Assembly: GCF_900240275.1 (NCBI RefSeq)
Contig: NZ_LT964761.1
Location: 951,868-1,015,867, forward strand
Source: [Lactobacillus] timonensis
GTDB lineage: Bacteria; Bacillota; Bacilli; Lactobacillales; Lactobacillaceae
Direction: 5' to 3'
DNA: 64,000 nucleotides
The stretch's first letter is position 1. Each line of letters begins with the position of its first letter. A program made the translations under genes and the position numbers. Of this stretch, positions 1 to 7,873 are shown in pieces. Under the pieces are notes generated by a model that saw nothing but the letters and a program-made list of their open reading frames with translations, searched no databases and was not told the DNA's origin.

Positions 1-59
1 TTATCCAGCTGAAGCCCTGGGTCTTGGATTCCGGTTAAAAAGTTGATATCATTAGTCAT
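1..59 (-). CDS. ISL3-family transposase, N-terminal fragment
   Basis: The minus-strand ATG at 59 begins MTNDINFLTGIQDPGLQL and runs off the window edge. It aligns with the start of the transposase at 17665 (MANDISFLTGINDPNLKM). Only 19 codons are visible, so it cannot be said whether this copy is intact. An upstream ribosome binding site (AGAAAGG on the minus strand) is present. Confidence 0.8.
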   Translation of the reverse strand, partial: MTNDINFLTGIQDPGLQLD

Positions 60-193
60 GAGGATTAATTTCCTTTCTGGAGGACAATCACCACGATTTA
101 GGCTTTGGGGTGATTGTCCGTTTTTTTTATTGTCATCATAAACGAAAAACGGTACCGATGGAAAAGTCCATCAGTACCGAATAGTGTAGAACC
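1..193 (-). mobile_element. ISL3-family insertion sequence, 5' end only (cut by window edge)
   Basis: Positions 1-193 closely match the 5' end of the complete ISL3-type element at 16305-17795: the same transposase start, the same untranslated stretch with a hairpin (GGACAATCACC / GGTGATTGTCC), and the same terminal repeat ending TAGTGTAGAACC at 193. The two copies differ at scattered bases, so they are related but diverged. The other end lies outside the window, so the target duplication cannot be tested. Confidence 0.85.
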
Positions 194-234
194 TTTATTA
201 TTTACGCAGTGAAGTGGACTAGTAGGTGGGCTTT

Positions 235-263
235 TTGCTTGCAATCGTTTCTTGTGATAAAAT
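235..263 (+). promoter_or_regulatory. Probable sigma-A promoter of RNase J
   Basis: TTGCTT (235-240), a 17-base spacer and TAAAAT (258-263) fit a sigma-A promoter. Transcription would start near 270 and leave a leader of about 140 bases before the gene at 411. The leader holds a small CTGCCC/GGGACAG hairpin. The promoter lies outside the IS end at 193, so it belongs to the host. Confidence 0.6.
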
Positions 264-410
264 TTAACATAGTTTTATGTCGAAGAATTAAATGTGTAAT
301 GCTGCCCGCCGGGACAGTCAACAACATTTTAATAAGCGCGTTGGCCATCATTCTCACGTGACGGTTTTTTAACGTGTACCAGAAGAAAACTAAATAAAGG
401 AAAGGTAACT

Positions 411-2279
411 ATGCGTAAACTCAAGATTCATAACGATGAGGTGGCCTTTTTTGCAATGGGCGGCCTTGGTGAAATTGGGAAGAACATGTACTGTGTTCAA
501 TTCCAAGACGAAATTATTATTATTGACTGTGGGGTCCTCTTCCCAGAAGATGAATTACTCGGGGTCGACTACGTCATTCAAAACTACGACTACTTAGTAG
601 AAAATAAGGAAAAGATCAAGGGGATCTTTATTACCCACGGTCACGAAGACCACATTGGTGGGTTGCCGTTCTTCTTGCAAAAGGTCAACGTCCCAATTTA
701 CGCTGGCCCGTTTGCGATGTCTTTAATTCGGGGCAAGCTGGATGAAAAACACCTGCTTAAGACGGCTGAATTGCACGAAATCAACGAATTTGATACTGTT
801 CACTTCAAGAAGACCTGGGTCAGCTTTTTCCGGACCACGCACTCCATCCCCGACACACTGGGAGTGGCAGTACATACGCCGCAGGGGACAATTATCCAAA
901 CCGGTGACTTTAAGTTTGACCTGACACCAGTGGGGCAGTTGCCAGCACCTAACTTCCAGCAGATGGCTAAGCTGGGTGATGAGGGAGTCCTCCTGCTGAC
1001 ATCAGACAGTACTAACGCCGAACGTCCGCAATTCACTAAGTCGGAACGCTGGGTTGATATCCATATTCGGCGGATTTTTGAACGAATTAAGGGGCGGATT
1101 ATTTTTGCCTCCTTTGCTTCTAACGTTTACCGGTTGCGAGAGGCCTGTGATGCTGCGATTAAGCAGGGGCGGAAGATTGCTGTTTTTGGTCGTAGTATGG
1201 AAAATGCCATTGCGGCGGGTCAAGACCTTGGCTACCTAAATATCCCCGAGGACTACTTGATCGACCAAAATGATATTAATTCTTATCCACCAGAAAAAGT
1301 GATGATCATGTGTACCGGGTCGCAAGGGGAACCAATGGCCGCACTTAGCCGGATTGCTAATGGTACTCACCGCCAGATTACTATTCAACCTGGTGATACG
1401 GTTGTCTTCTCTAGCAACCCGATTCCGGGTAACACGACGAGTGTAAATGCACTGATCAATAAGTTGGAGGAAAGCGGCGCAACGGTTATTCACGGTTATG
1501 TCAACAACATCCACACTTCCGGTCACGGTGGCCAGATTGACGAAGAACTAATGCTGCGCTTGATGAAGCCGAAGTTCTTTGCACCGGTTCACGGTGAATT
1601 CCGGATGCAGAAGATTCACACGAAATTGGCCCAGATGACAGGGGTGCCAAAAGATCATTGTTTCATTCTGGCTAATGGTGATGTCTTGGCACTGACAAAG
1701 GATAGTGCCCGGATTGCTGACCACATCGAAACTGCCGGTGACGTCTATATTGACGGCCGGGATGTTGGCGATTCAGTTGGTAATCCTGAAATCCGTGAAC
1801 GGCGTCTCCTATCAGAGGAAGGGGTCGTTACTGCTGTGGCGGTAGTTGACCTCAAGGATTACCAAATCGTGGCTGGCCCAGATATTGTTTCGCGGGGCTT
1901 TGTCTACATGCACGAATCGCAAGAATTAATTAAGGCTGCTAACCACGAGGTCTTCTGGGCGATTTTGAACACCTTTAAGAACCATAAGCACGTTGATGCG
2001 CGGACAATTAACCGCACGATTGTCAGTCGTTTGCAAAAGTTGCTCTTTGAGCGGACAGGACGGCTGCCGGTGATTATCCCAATGGTTACCATCCTCAATG
2101 GCGATGCCAAGAACCGGCAGCCAAATGACCGTTACGTTGCCAAGCGCCACCATAATCGCAACAATGCCCACCAGGGACAAGATGGTGAACGCCGGTCAAC
2201 AAACAACCACCAGCACCACCGCCGTAACCGTTATCACGAACAAAAGCATCAACAACCAGCTGCAGCGGCGGAGAAATAA
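411..2279 (+). CDS. rnjA: Ribonuclease J (J1-type, metallo-beta-lactamase fold)
   Basis: The 622-residue product is an RNase J, a 5'-3' exo- and endoribonuclease of the mRNA decay machinery. The metal-binding motif HGHEDHIGG lies at residues 76-84. It keeps both histidines and the aspartate that J2-type paralogues often lose, so an active J1-like enzyme is expected. The beta-CASP region (FGRSMENAIAAG, CTGSQGEPMAAL, SGHGG) is present. Residues 563-622 form a low-complexity tail rich in His, Asn, Arg and Gln, which makes the protein longer than the roughly 555 residues of Bacillus RNase J1. It is preceded by AAAGGAAAGG and its own promoter, and followed by a terminator, so it is monocistronic. 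The usual rpoY/ykzG partner is not beside it, so assignment to rnjA rather than another paralogue is inferred. Confidence 0.9.
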   Translation: MRKLKIHNDEVAFFAMGGLGEIGKNMYCVQFQDEIIIIDCGVLFPEDELLGVDYVIQNYDYLVENKEKIKGIFITHGHEDHIGGLPFFLQKVNVPIYAGPFAMSLIRGKLDEKHLLKTAELHEINEFDTVHFKKTWVSFFRTTHSIPDTLGVAVHTPQGTIIQTGDFKFDLTPVGQLPAPNFQQMAKLGDEGVLLLTSDSTNAERPQFTKSERWVDIHIRRIFERIKGRIIFASFASNVYRLREACDAAIKQGRKIAVFGRSMENAIAAGQDLGYLNIPEDYLIDQNDINSYPPEKVMIMCTGSQGEPMAALSRIANGTHRQITIQPGDTVVFSSNPIPGNTTSVNALINKLEESGATVIHGYVNNIHTSGHGGQIDEELMLRLMKPKFFAPVHGEFRMQKIHTKLAQMTGVPKDHCFILANGDVLALTKDSARIADHIETAGDVYIDGRDVGDSVGNPEIRERRLLSEEGVVTAVAVVDLKDYQIVAGPDIVSRGFVYMHESQELIKAANHEVFWAILNTFKNHKHVDARTINRTIVSRLQKLLFERTGRLPVIIPMVTILNGDAKNRQPNDRYVAKRHHNRNNAHQGQDGERRSTNNHQHHRRNRYHEQKHQQPAAAAEK

Positions 2280-2296
2280 GCAATAACTGTTAAAGT

Positions 2297-2340
2297 GGAG
2301 GACGAACTGGCCGAAAGTGCCAATCGTTCTCCCTTTTTTA
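2297..2340 (+). terminator. Rho-independent terminator of RNase J
   Basis: GGAGGACGAACTGGC pairs with GCCAATCGTTCTCC around the loop CGAAAGT, and a run of T follows. One bulge interrupts the stem. Confidence 0.85.
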
Positions 2341-2386
2341 TTAATTTAAGTTTATACTGAGAAGAGATAGCAAAGGAGGAGTCGTA

Positions 2387-3331
2387 ATGGCGGACCACAT
2401 AATTGACAATCTTGCCTTACGAACGGTGACGACAACCGGCCATGCCCTCGGGACAAAAATCACTTTGACCGTTTTCGGGACGACGGATAGGACCTTCACC
2501 GACGGGGCCTTAAAGCTCATCAAGAGTTATGAGGACCTCTTAACCGTTAACCGCGAGCCATCGCTATTGATGACGGTAAATCACCAGGCGGGTCGTCAAC
2601 CGGTTCAGGTAACGCCGATGGTTTTTGAACTTGTCAAAGCGGCGGTGGCAGCGAGCCGGGAGCAATTTGGCTTCAACGCGCTGATTGGACCGTTAGTCAA
2701 ATTATGGAAAATTGGGTTTAAGGACGCCAGGGTTCCCACAGTTGACGAAATCCACCAGCGTTTACGGCTAATCGATCCCTTCCAAGTTGAATTAGATGCT
2801 AAGCAGCAGACGGTTTTTTTGAAACAGCCGGGGATGGAAATAGATCTTGGCGGAATTGCTAAGGGTTACATTGCCGACCGGGTGCGTGACTACTGGCGGT
2901 CTTTTGGCATTACCAACGGGATGATTAACCTGGGTGGCAACTTATTGTTTGTCGGTCCGTCCCCACGGCGGCATGACGGGCAATGGGTCATTGGTGTTCA
3001 AGACCCGCGCAAACAACGGGGAGCTGACTGCCAACAGGTTTTAATGCCTGAATGCTCGGCAGTAACGTCCGGCACCTACGAACGACAGTTGGTAAGAAAC
3101 GGTCATCACTACCACCACTTGCTTGACTCGCAAACAGGGATGCCACGAAAGACTAACGTGGCCTCAGTCACTATCTTTAGTAAGCATTCAATCACCGGGG
3201 AAGTGGAAGCCAAGCGACTCTTTTTTGCTGGTCGACCACTTCCAGGATGGGGTGTTGGACGCCCAGACCTGTACGGGGCCTTGTTTATCTACAATGATGG
3301 CAGAACAGAATTTGTGGATCGGCGACCGTAA
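2387..3331 (+). CDS. apbE: ApbE-family FAD:protein FMN transferase
   Basis: The 314-residue protein belongs to the ApbE family, which attaches FMN covalently to threonines of target flavoproteins using FAD and Mg2+. Family signatures are GGIAKGYIADRV near residue 157, NLGGNLLFVG, the segment CSAVTSGTYERQ and HHLLDSQTGMP. The C-terminal metal-binding element usually reads D-x-x-(A/S)-T; here the corresponding stretch is EVEAKRLFF, so the expected Asp and Thr appear replaced by Glu and Lys. There is no lipoprotein signal peptide, so the enzyme is probably cytoplasmic. The start is fixed by AAAGGAGGAG seven bases upstream. A CPBP membrane protease follows after 38 bases, probably co-transcribed. 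No flavoprotein target (NADH dehydrogenase, EET protein) is adjacent. Confidence 0.88.
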   Translation: MADHIIDNLALRTVTTTGHALGTKITLTVFGTTDRTFTDGALKLIKSYEDLLTVNREPSLLMTVNHQAGRQPVQVTPMVFELVKAAVAASREQFGFNALIGPLVKLWKIGFKDARVPTVDEIHQRLRLIDPFQVELDAKQQTVFLKQPGMEIDLGGIAKGYIADRVRDYWRSFGITNGMINLGGNLLFVGPSPRRHDGQWVIGVQDPRKQRGADCQQVLMPECSAVTSGTYERQLVRNGHHYHHLLDSQTGMPRKTNVASVTIFSKHSITGEVEAKRLFFAGRPLPGWGVGRPDLYGALFIYNDGRTEFVDRRP

Positions 3332-3369
3332 GCGTTGACGATCAAAGAGGTAATTAGAGGGGGAAAACA

Positions 3370-4611
3370 ATGTCAGGCAGAGACTACCTACATATTTGGT
3401 ACCAAGCGCAACTATGTGTGGCAACACTTTTTGCGTTCGTGATTTTTTTGCGGGAGGCCATGTTACAGCGACCTATTATGTGGCTGATGGCCTTCCTGCT
3501 GGTGATTAGCGTCATTGGGGTGGTGACCGATTTTTATCCGAAAAGACGACGACCCGAATGGTTAGCTCTCACTAACCGTTGGTTGCAGGCTATTTTCCAG
3601 CCGTTGTTATTAGTGGTTGTCTGGGGAGTAGTTACTCGCCAGATTATTGTCCTACTGTACTTGCCAGCACGGGGGATTCTTACACTGACCCTGCTATACT
3701 ACATGGTCATGTTTGCCCCTTTTGCTAGTGTTATCGGGACCGCTATTGAATGGACAGTACCACGGGTGGTTTGCCTGTTGTACTGGTCGGTAGCCGTTAT
3801 TCAGACAATCCCGTTGGTTTATCCGGAAAGCCTAACGGGGTCCCGCTTTCTGATGCAGGGATTGCATGCTGGACTTTTTGGTAGCGTGTCGTTTTTTGTC
3901 TTGGTGACTACTTTGATGCGCGGCTGGCACTTGTCATGGCCGGGATTGAAGCCACACTGGCATTCTGATATCAGTGTCTGGGTGATTATCTTTTTAGTTG
4001 CCTTTGACTTGGTATTTACTTTTTGGAATGCTTTCAATAATCCTAGCAAGTGGTGGGGACTGCTGACCCAGTATAACTTTAGTGGCATCCGGGTCGATCG
4101 GTTATTAACCATGCAGGCGGCAGCGGCCGGAATTGCTGAAGAGACGCTTTTTCGGTTTGGGATCTTAGGAGTCCTGCTGGCTGGCTTGCGTCATAGTGAC
4201 CACCGCGTACCGGCATCGATCCTTATCTCTGCCACCCTTTTTGGATTAATTCACTTCACTAATGTGTCGGCTCAGCAATGGGACACCACAACCATTCAGG
4301 TACTAAGTGCTTTTGGGACGGGACTCTTTTTCAGTTGTGTTTACCTTTACACCGGTCAGCTATGGATGACGATGCTGATGCACTTTTTGGTCGACTGGAC
4401 CGCCTTTATGACCCTGGGGGTGCCCTTGATGGTGGGCCATGCGACTAGCTTAGACTGGGCTGCAGTGACTTTCCAGTTGGTGATTGACGTGGCAATCTTT
4501 ATTTGGATGCTCTTTGGCGACCGTCGCCATGCAATGGAACGTCACGCTAATCGCTTTACTGGCCGGCGGCAGCGTTTTGACTATGTCTTGCCAAAGTATG
4601 AATTTCACTAA
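3370..4611 (+). CDS. CPBP-family (Abi/CAAX-like) intramembrane metalloprotease
   Basis: The 413-residue polytopic membrane protein has about ten hydrophobic segments. The C-terminal half holds the CPBP motifs in order: EETLFRFG (EExxxR), FGLIHF (FxxxH) and HFLVDW (HxxxD), the glutamate and histidines that form the metal site of this glutamic-type protease family. Bacterial members have been linked to bacteriocin self-immunity and prenyl-protein processing, but the substrate is unknown here and no bacteriocin gene is nearby. AGAGGGGG precedes the start. The gene lies 38 bases after apbE and is probably in the same transcript. It is longer than many family members because of an extended N-terminal membrane region. 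Confidence 0.82.
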   Translation: MSGRDYLHIWYQAQLCVATLFAFVIFLREAMLQRPIMWLMAFLLVISVIGVVTDFYPKRRRPEWLALTNRWLQAIFQPLLLVVVWGVVTRQIIVLLYLPARGILTLTLLYYMVMFAPFASVIGTAIEWTVPRVVCLLYWSVAVIQTIPLVYPESLTGSRFLMQGLHAGLFGSVSFFVLVTTLMRGWHLSWPGLKPHWHSDISVWVIIFLVAFDLVFTFWNAFNNPSKWWGLLTQYNFSGIRVDRLLTMQAAAAGIAEETLFRFGILGVLLAGLRHSDHRVPASILISATLFGLIHFTNVSAQQWDTTTIQVLSAFGTGLFFSCVYLYTGQLWMTMLMHFLVDWTAFMTLGVPLMVGHATSLDWAAVTFQLVIDVAIFIWMLFGDRRHAMERHANRFTGRRQRFDYVLPKYEFH

Positions 4612-4662
4612 TGACGAGTTTGCATCAGTAGAAAATAAGTTTAGGATACCCTGAAAAAATCA

Positions 4663-4727
4663 TTTACATTGGTGAAATATGTAGTAAGATGGTCATAGAT
4701 TAAGTGACGTTTTAACACAATCTATGA
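4663..4727 (+). promoter_or_regulatory. Promoter and palindrome upstream of the universal stress protein
   Basis: TTTACA (4663-4668), 16 bases and TAAGAT (4685-4690) form a plausible sigma-A promoter. Immediately downstream is a long inverted repeat: TCATAGATT (4693-4701) and AATCTATGA (4719-4727), with an inner GTG/CAC pair. It overlaps the expected start site, so it could be an operator or a 5' mRNA hairpin. Confidence 0.55.
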
Positions 4728-4750
4728 TGTCACCAGAGAGGGGTTCCACT

Positions 4751-5236
4751 ATGTTTGAAATTAAACCGAAACGTTTCCACAAGATTTTGGTGGGGGTTGA
4801 CGACGCTCCGGATGCCCGGGCAGCGTTTTGTTATGCTGTTGATAAGGCCAAGCGCGATGGTTCCGAACTAGGAATCGTTTCTGTTTACGAAACCAACAAG
4901 ACTAACGTGTACCAGATCCTCGATAAGGATTACGTTCACAGTACCCGCGATGAGCTGCAAAAGCGGATTAACGAATACGTTCAGGCAGCGATTGATTATG
5001 GTGTTGAGGCCAGCAAGATAACGGCATTGGTCGACCAGGGTGAGCGGCCGGCAGAACGGATTTGCAACCACGTTATTCCTGAATTTCAGCCAGACCTATT
5101 GATCATCGGTTCCATTGGCAAGTGGGGAAACCGGAAGACGGTTGGTTCCCAGGCTAGCTACATGACAAAGCACGCCGGGACGTCAGTCTTTGTTATCCGT
5201 AGCAATGAAATGGTTGGCCAGGATCAAGAAGACTAG
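4751..5236 (+). CDS. UspA-family universal stress protein
   Basis: This is a single-domain universal stress protein of 161 residues with an alpha/beta Rossmann-like fold. The N-terminal strand ILVGVDDAPDA and the C-terminal nucleotide-loop region IIGSIGKWGNRKTVGSQASYMTKHAG resemble the G-x2-G-x9-G-(S/T) ATP-binding pattern. ATG 4751 is preferred over the in-frame ATG 4724 because AGAGAGGGG sits just upstream of 4751, whereas 4724 falls inside the palindrome. The gene is monocistronic. Its precise role cannot be told from sequence; members generally respond to stress or starvation and bind ATP or AMP. Confidence 0.9.
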   Translation: MFEIKPKRFHKILVGVDDAPDARAAFCYAVDKAKRDGSELGIVSVYETNKTNVYQILDKDYVHSTRDELQKRINEYVQAAIDYGVEASKITALVDQGERPAERICNHVIPEFQPDLLIIGSIGKWGNRKTVGSQASYMTKHAGTSVFVIRSNEMVGQDQED

Positions 5237-5256
5237 CGATTAGTAATTAAAAAAAT

Positions 5257-5292
5257 GAAAAGTGGCACGCCAAAAAGGCGGAGCCGCTTTTC
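5257..5292. terminator. Hairpin after the universal stress protein
   Basis: GAAAAGTGGC pairs with GCCGCTTTTC, with an inner GCC/GGC. No T-run follows on the plus strand, while an A-run precedes it. It is a weak or hairpin-only terminator for usp. Confidence 0.45.
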
Positions 5293-5371
5293 GTGCATTT
5301 AAGTGAGTTTTTAATCATTATATGGTAGAAATTTATAATTACGAAAATGACAGTGCCGCTTTTAAATTCTA

Positions 5372-5380
5372 TGTTATAAT
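5372..5380 (+). promoter_or_regulatory. Extended -10 promoter of the VIT genes
   Basis: TGTTATAAT (5372-5380) is a perfect -10 hexamer with the extended TGn element, 33 bases before the first VIT start. No good -35 hexamer is visible. No clear metalloregulator box was found here. Confidence 0.55.
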
Positions 5381-5413
5381 GAATCTAATTTGATTTTAGA
5401 AAGGGAATAACGA

Positions 5414-6097
5414 ATGGCAAAGCGTAAAATGTCTTTGGCCCAGAAGATTAATGTTCTGCGGGCAGGAGTAATGGGTGCCAATGATGGGATCCTTTCTGTT
5501 GCCGGGATTGTTGTCGGGGTGGCCGCTGCGACCAGCAACAGCTTTTCAATTTTAATTTCCGGTCTTTCAGGATCACTGGCCGGGACGATTTCAATGTGTA
5601 TGGGTGAGTACGTATCAGTTAGTACCCAGAAGGACTCTGAAAAAATGGCGATCATCGCCGAAAAACAGCACCTTGAGGATGACCTGGATGGGGTTCGTCA
5701 GGATATGGTGAACCGCTACTTAGCTCAGGAAATTGACCCGCAGCTAGCTAATAAGGCGGCGGATGAACTCCTTGGGGATGACGCGTTGGACAACGTTGTT
5801 CAGGAAAAGTACGGTTTCAATCCGAAGAAATTTACGAGTCCGTATGAAGCGGCGATTGCATCCTTTATTGCTTTTCCAACTGGCTCGATTTTGCCAATGC
5901 TGGCAGTGACGTTGTCGCCAGTCAAGATGCGAATTGTGGCGACAATTGTTGCTGTGCTGATTGCCCTGACAATTACCGGCTACGTGGCTGCGGTGCTCGG
6001 TGATTCTAACAGGGTTAAATCGGCAATTCGTAACGTAGTTTCCGGAATGCTGACGATGGGGGTCACCTTCCTCATCGGTCAGTTATTTGCTAGGTAG
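5414..6097 (+). CDS. VIT1/CCC1-family Fe2+/Mn2+ transporter (first copy)
   Basis: The 227-residue protein has the VIT architecture: a first hydrophobic helix with GANDGILSVAGIVVG, a second with MCMGEYVSVSTQKDSE, a charged cytoplasmic helical segment (about residues 75-140), then three membrane segments. The Asp of NDG and the acidic/Met residues of MGEY are the family's metal-pathway residues. VIT proteins export Fe2+ or Mn2+ from the cytosol in exchange for protons. It is followed eight bases later by a paralogue, and a zinc-type exporter and an MntR-like regulator are adjacent, which supports a role in metal detoxification. AAAGGG precedes the start. The specific metal is inferred only. Confidence 0.85.
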   Translation: MAKRKMSLAQKINVLRAGVMGANDGILSVAGIVVGVAAATSNSFSILISGLSGSLAGTISMCMGEYVSVSTQKDSEKMAIIAEKQHLEDDLDGVRQDMVNRYLAQEIDPQLANKAADELLGDDALDNVVQEKYGFNPKKFTSPYEAAIASFIAFPTGSILPMLAVTLSPVKMRIVATIVAVLIALTITGYVAAVLGDSNRVKSAIRNVVSGMLTMGVTFLIGQLFAR

Positions 6098-6105
6098 GAG
6101 GCGTT

Positions 6106-6795
6106 ATGATGGCAAAAAAGAAACGCCAAAAGCAAACGATGAATGAAAAGCTTAACGCTCTGCGGGCGGGAGTGCTCGGCTCTAACGACGGAGTGTTAAC
6201 GGTTGTCGGGGTCCTTGTGTCTGTGGCTGCCGCAACAACTGATAACTTTACAATTTTTATTGCTGGTTTGTCTGACCTGTTGGCCTGTGCCTTTTCGATG
6301 GCTTCAGGAGAGTACGCATCGGTCAGTACCCAGAAGGATACCGAAAAAGCTGCGGTCGAGCGCGAGGAAAAACTATTGCAGACCGATCGAGAGGCCGAGG
6401 TATCTGCAGTAGCCGACTATTATGCCCAAAAAGGGATTACTGACCAAACGGCTCGTCAAATTGCGATCGACCTATTGAATAAAAAGCCACTCGAGACGGT
6501 TGTCCGTGTTAAGTATGGTATCCAGTTAGGACACTATATGAACCCCTGGGAGGCCGCCTTTGCTTCGCTCTTTTCAGCAGCTGCGGGCGGGATTTTCCCA
6601 CTCTTTGCGATGACTTTTAGTCCGGTTGACTTTAAGTGGTACGCAACTATCCTGGCAGTTGTTTTAGCCAGTGCCTTAACCGGGTTTATTAGTTCTAAAC
6701 TCGGGAACGGGTTAGTTAAAGTAGCGGTTATCAGAAACATTGTTATTGGTCTGATTACCATTTGTATCCACTACGGTGTTGGTAAATTATTCTAA
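6106..6795 (+). CDS. VIT1/CCC1-family Fe2+/Mn2+ transporter (second copy)
   Basis: The 229-residue paralogue of the preceding protein has the same motifs (GSNDGVLTVVGVLVS, MASGEYASVSTQKDTE) and layout but clearly different sequence elsewhere, so the duplication is old. VIT proteins act as dimers and a heterodimer is possible, though this is speculation. Two consecutive ATGs (6106 and 6109) follow AGGAGG by four and seven bases; either may be used. It is co-transcribed with the first copy and ends at a bidirectional terminator shared with the convergent CDF gene. Confidence 0.85.
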   Translation: MMAKKKRQKQTMNEKLNALRAGVLGSNDGVLTVVGVLVSVAAATTDNFTIFIAGLSDLLACAFSMASGEYASVSTQKDTEKAAVEREEKLLQTDREAEVSAVADYYAQKGITDQTARQIAIDLLNKKPLETVVRVKYGIQLGHYMNPWEAAFASLFSAAAGGIFPLFAMTFSPVDFKWYATILAVVLASALTGFISSKLGNGLVKVAVIRNIVIGLITICIHYGVGKLF

Positions 6796-6811
6796 GGATA
6801 TTTTAGATATT

Positions 6812-6841
6812 AAAAATGACCCGCGTTGCGGGCCATTTTTT
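6812..6841. terminator. Bidirectional terminator between VIT and CDF genes
   Basis: AAAAATGACCCGC and GCGGGCCATTTTT form a symmetrical stem around GTT, with A and T runs on both sides. It can serve both converging genes. Confidence 0.85.
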
Positions 6842-7742
6842 ACATACCATTTTGTTCGTCTTCATGAGTATCAAACATTTTCTCGCCATCGTCGCGGTGA
6901 CACTCTGCCTGAATGGTGACGTGACAAATGCCATACTTATTCAGCATTAATTGGTCAATTTTATCATAAAGCTTATCAATCTCACTCAGTTTGGCATCTG
7001 CGCAAACGATATGCATGGAGAACATGATTCGGTGTTCGTCAACAGACCATGCATGAACGTGGTGGATGGACTTAATACCGTCAATCTTAAGCAAGTCCTG
7101 CTTGATGGCATCATAATCAAGGGCAGGTGCTGATTCCATTAGGATATTAACGGTCTGTTTAACTATTGGCCAGGCTTCGTAGGCAATGTAGATGGCAACA
7201 GCAACGGTCAAAACCGGGTCTAGCCAGTTAACGGGGTAAAAGATTAAAATGACCCCGGCAATGATGACAGCCACTGAAGCCAGTGCGTCACTGAGGACGT
7301 GAAGGTAGGTTGCCTTAATATTTAGACTCTCGTGACTGCCAGCATGGAGCAGGTAAGCTGATAAGAAGTTGGCGGCCAGACCAACAACCGCGACAATGGT
7401 CATTAATTTACCATTGACTGGTTGGGGATGCTGGAGCCGGCGAATGGCCTCAATTGTTAAGAAGACGGCAATTACTAAGAGGAAGGCGGCGTTGACCAGG
7501 GCTGACAAGATCTCCGCTCGTCGGTAGCCATATGTTTGCCGATGAGTTTCTGGTTTCTTTGAAATGACCTGCGCAATGTAGCTTAAGACAATTGAAACCG
7601 AGTCCCCCAGGTTGTGAAAAGCATCTGATAACAGGGCCAAACTACCAGCAGCTAGGCCACCCAGTAGTTCGACAACTGTAATTCCTGCGTTTAGTAGGGT
7701 TACCGCCAAAAAACGCTTGCCGGTAACATTATTTTCGTGCAT
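6840..7742 (-). CDS. Cation diffusion facilitator (CzcD/ZitB-like zinc exporter)
   Basis: The 300-residue CDF protein has six membrane helices and a C-terminal cytoplasmic domain. The helix-2 motif SDAFHNLGDS and helix-5 motif HVLSDAL give the H-D / H-D tetrahedral site typical of Zn2+/Cd2+ exporters; manganese CDFs usually have D-D sites. The C-terminal domain includes HHVHAWSVD. ATG 7742 is preceded by GGGAGGAG on the minus strand; the in-frame TTG at 7760 lies upstream of that site and is rejected. The gene is divergent from an MntR/DtxR-like regulator with a regulator box in the shared promoter region, so metal-dependent control is likely. Confidence 0.9.
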   Translation of the reverse strand: MHENNVTGKRFLAVTLLNAGITVVELLGGLAAGSLALLSDAFHNLGDSVSIVLSYIAQVISKKPETHRQTYGYRRAEILSALVNAAFLLVIAVFLTIEAIRRLQHPQPVNGKLMTIVAVVGLAANFLSAYLLHAGSHESLNIKATYLHVLSDALASVAVIIAGVILIFYPVNWLDPVLTVAVAIYIAYEAWPIVKQTVNILMESAPALDYDAIKQDLLKIDGIKSIHHVHAWSVDEHRIMFSMHIVCADAKLSEIDKLYDKIDQLMLNKYGICHVTIQAECHRDDGEKMFDTHEDEQNGM

Positions 7743-7773
7743 CTTTTCTCCTCCCAACAAGATAACTTTTTTC

Positions 7774-7813
7774 TTAGGTTATCCTAACTTAATATTCTTT
7801 CTTATGATATAAT
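7774..7813. promoter_or_regulatory. MntR/DtxR-type operator and promoter
   Basis: TTAGGTTATCCTAACTTAA (7774-7792) matches the known DtxR/IdeR 19-bp consensus at 17 of 19 positions and is an inverted repeat. A perfect TATAAT (7808-7813) lies 16 bases after the box, so the box covers the -35 position of the plus-strand promoter for the regulator gene. It is also about 32 bases upstream of the CDF start on the other strand. Autoregulation and control of the exporter are both plausible. Confidence 0.7.
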
Positions 7814-7873
7814 ATCATCATATATAAGTTAATAAAAGAATCCTTTGGTGTTTAAGGGGGACTGATCGATATA

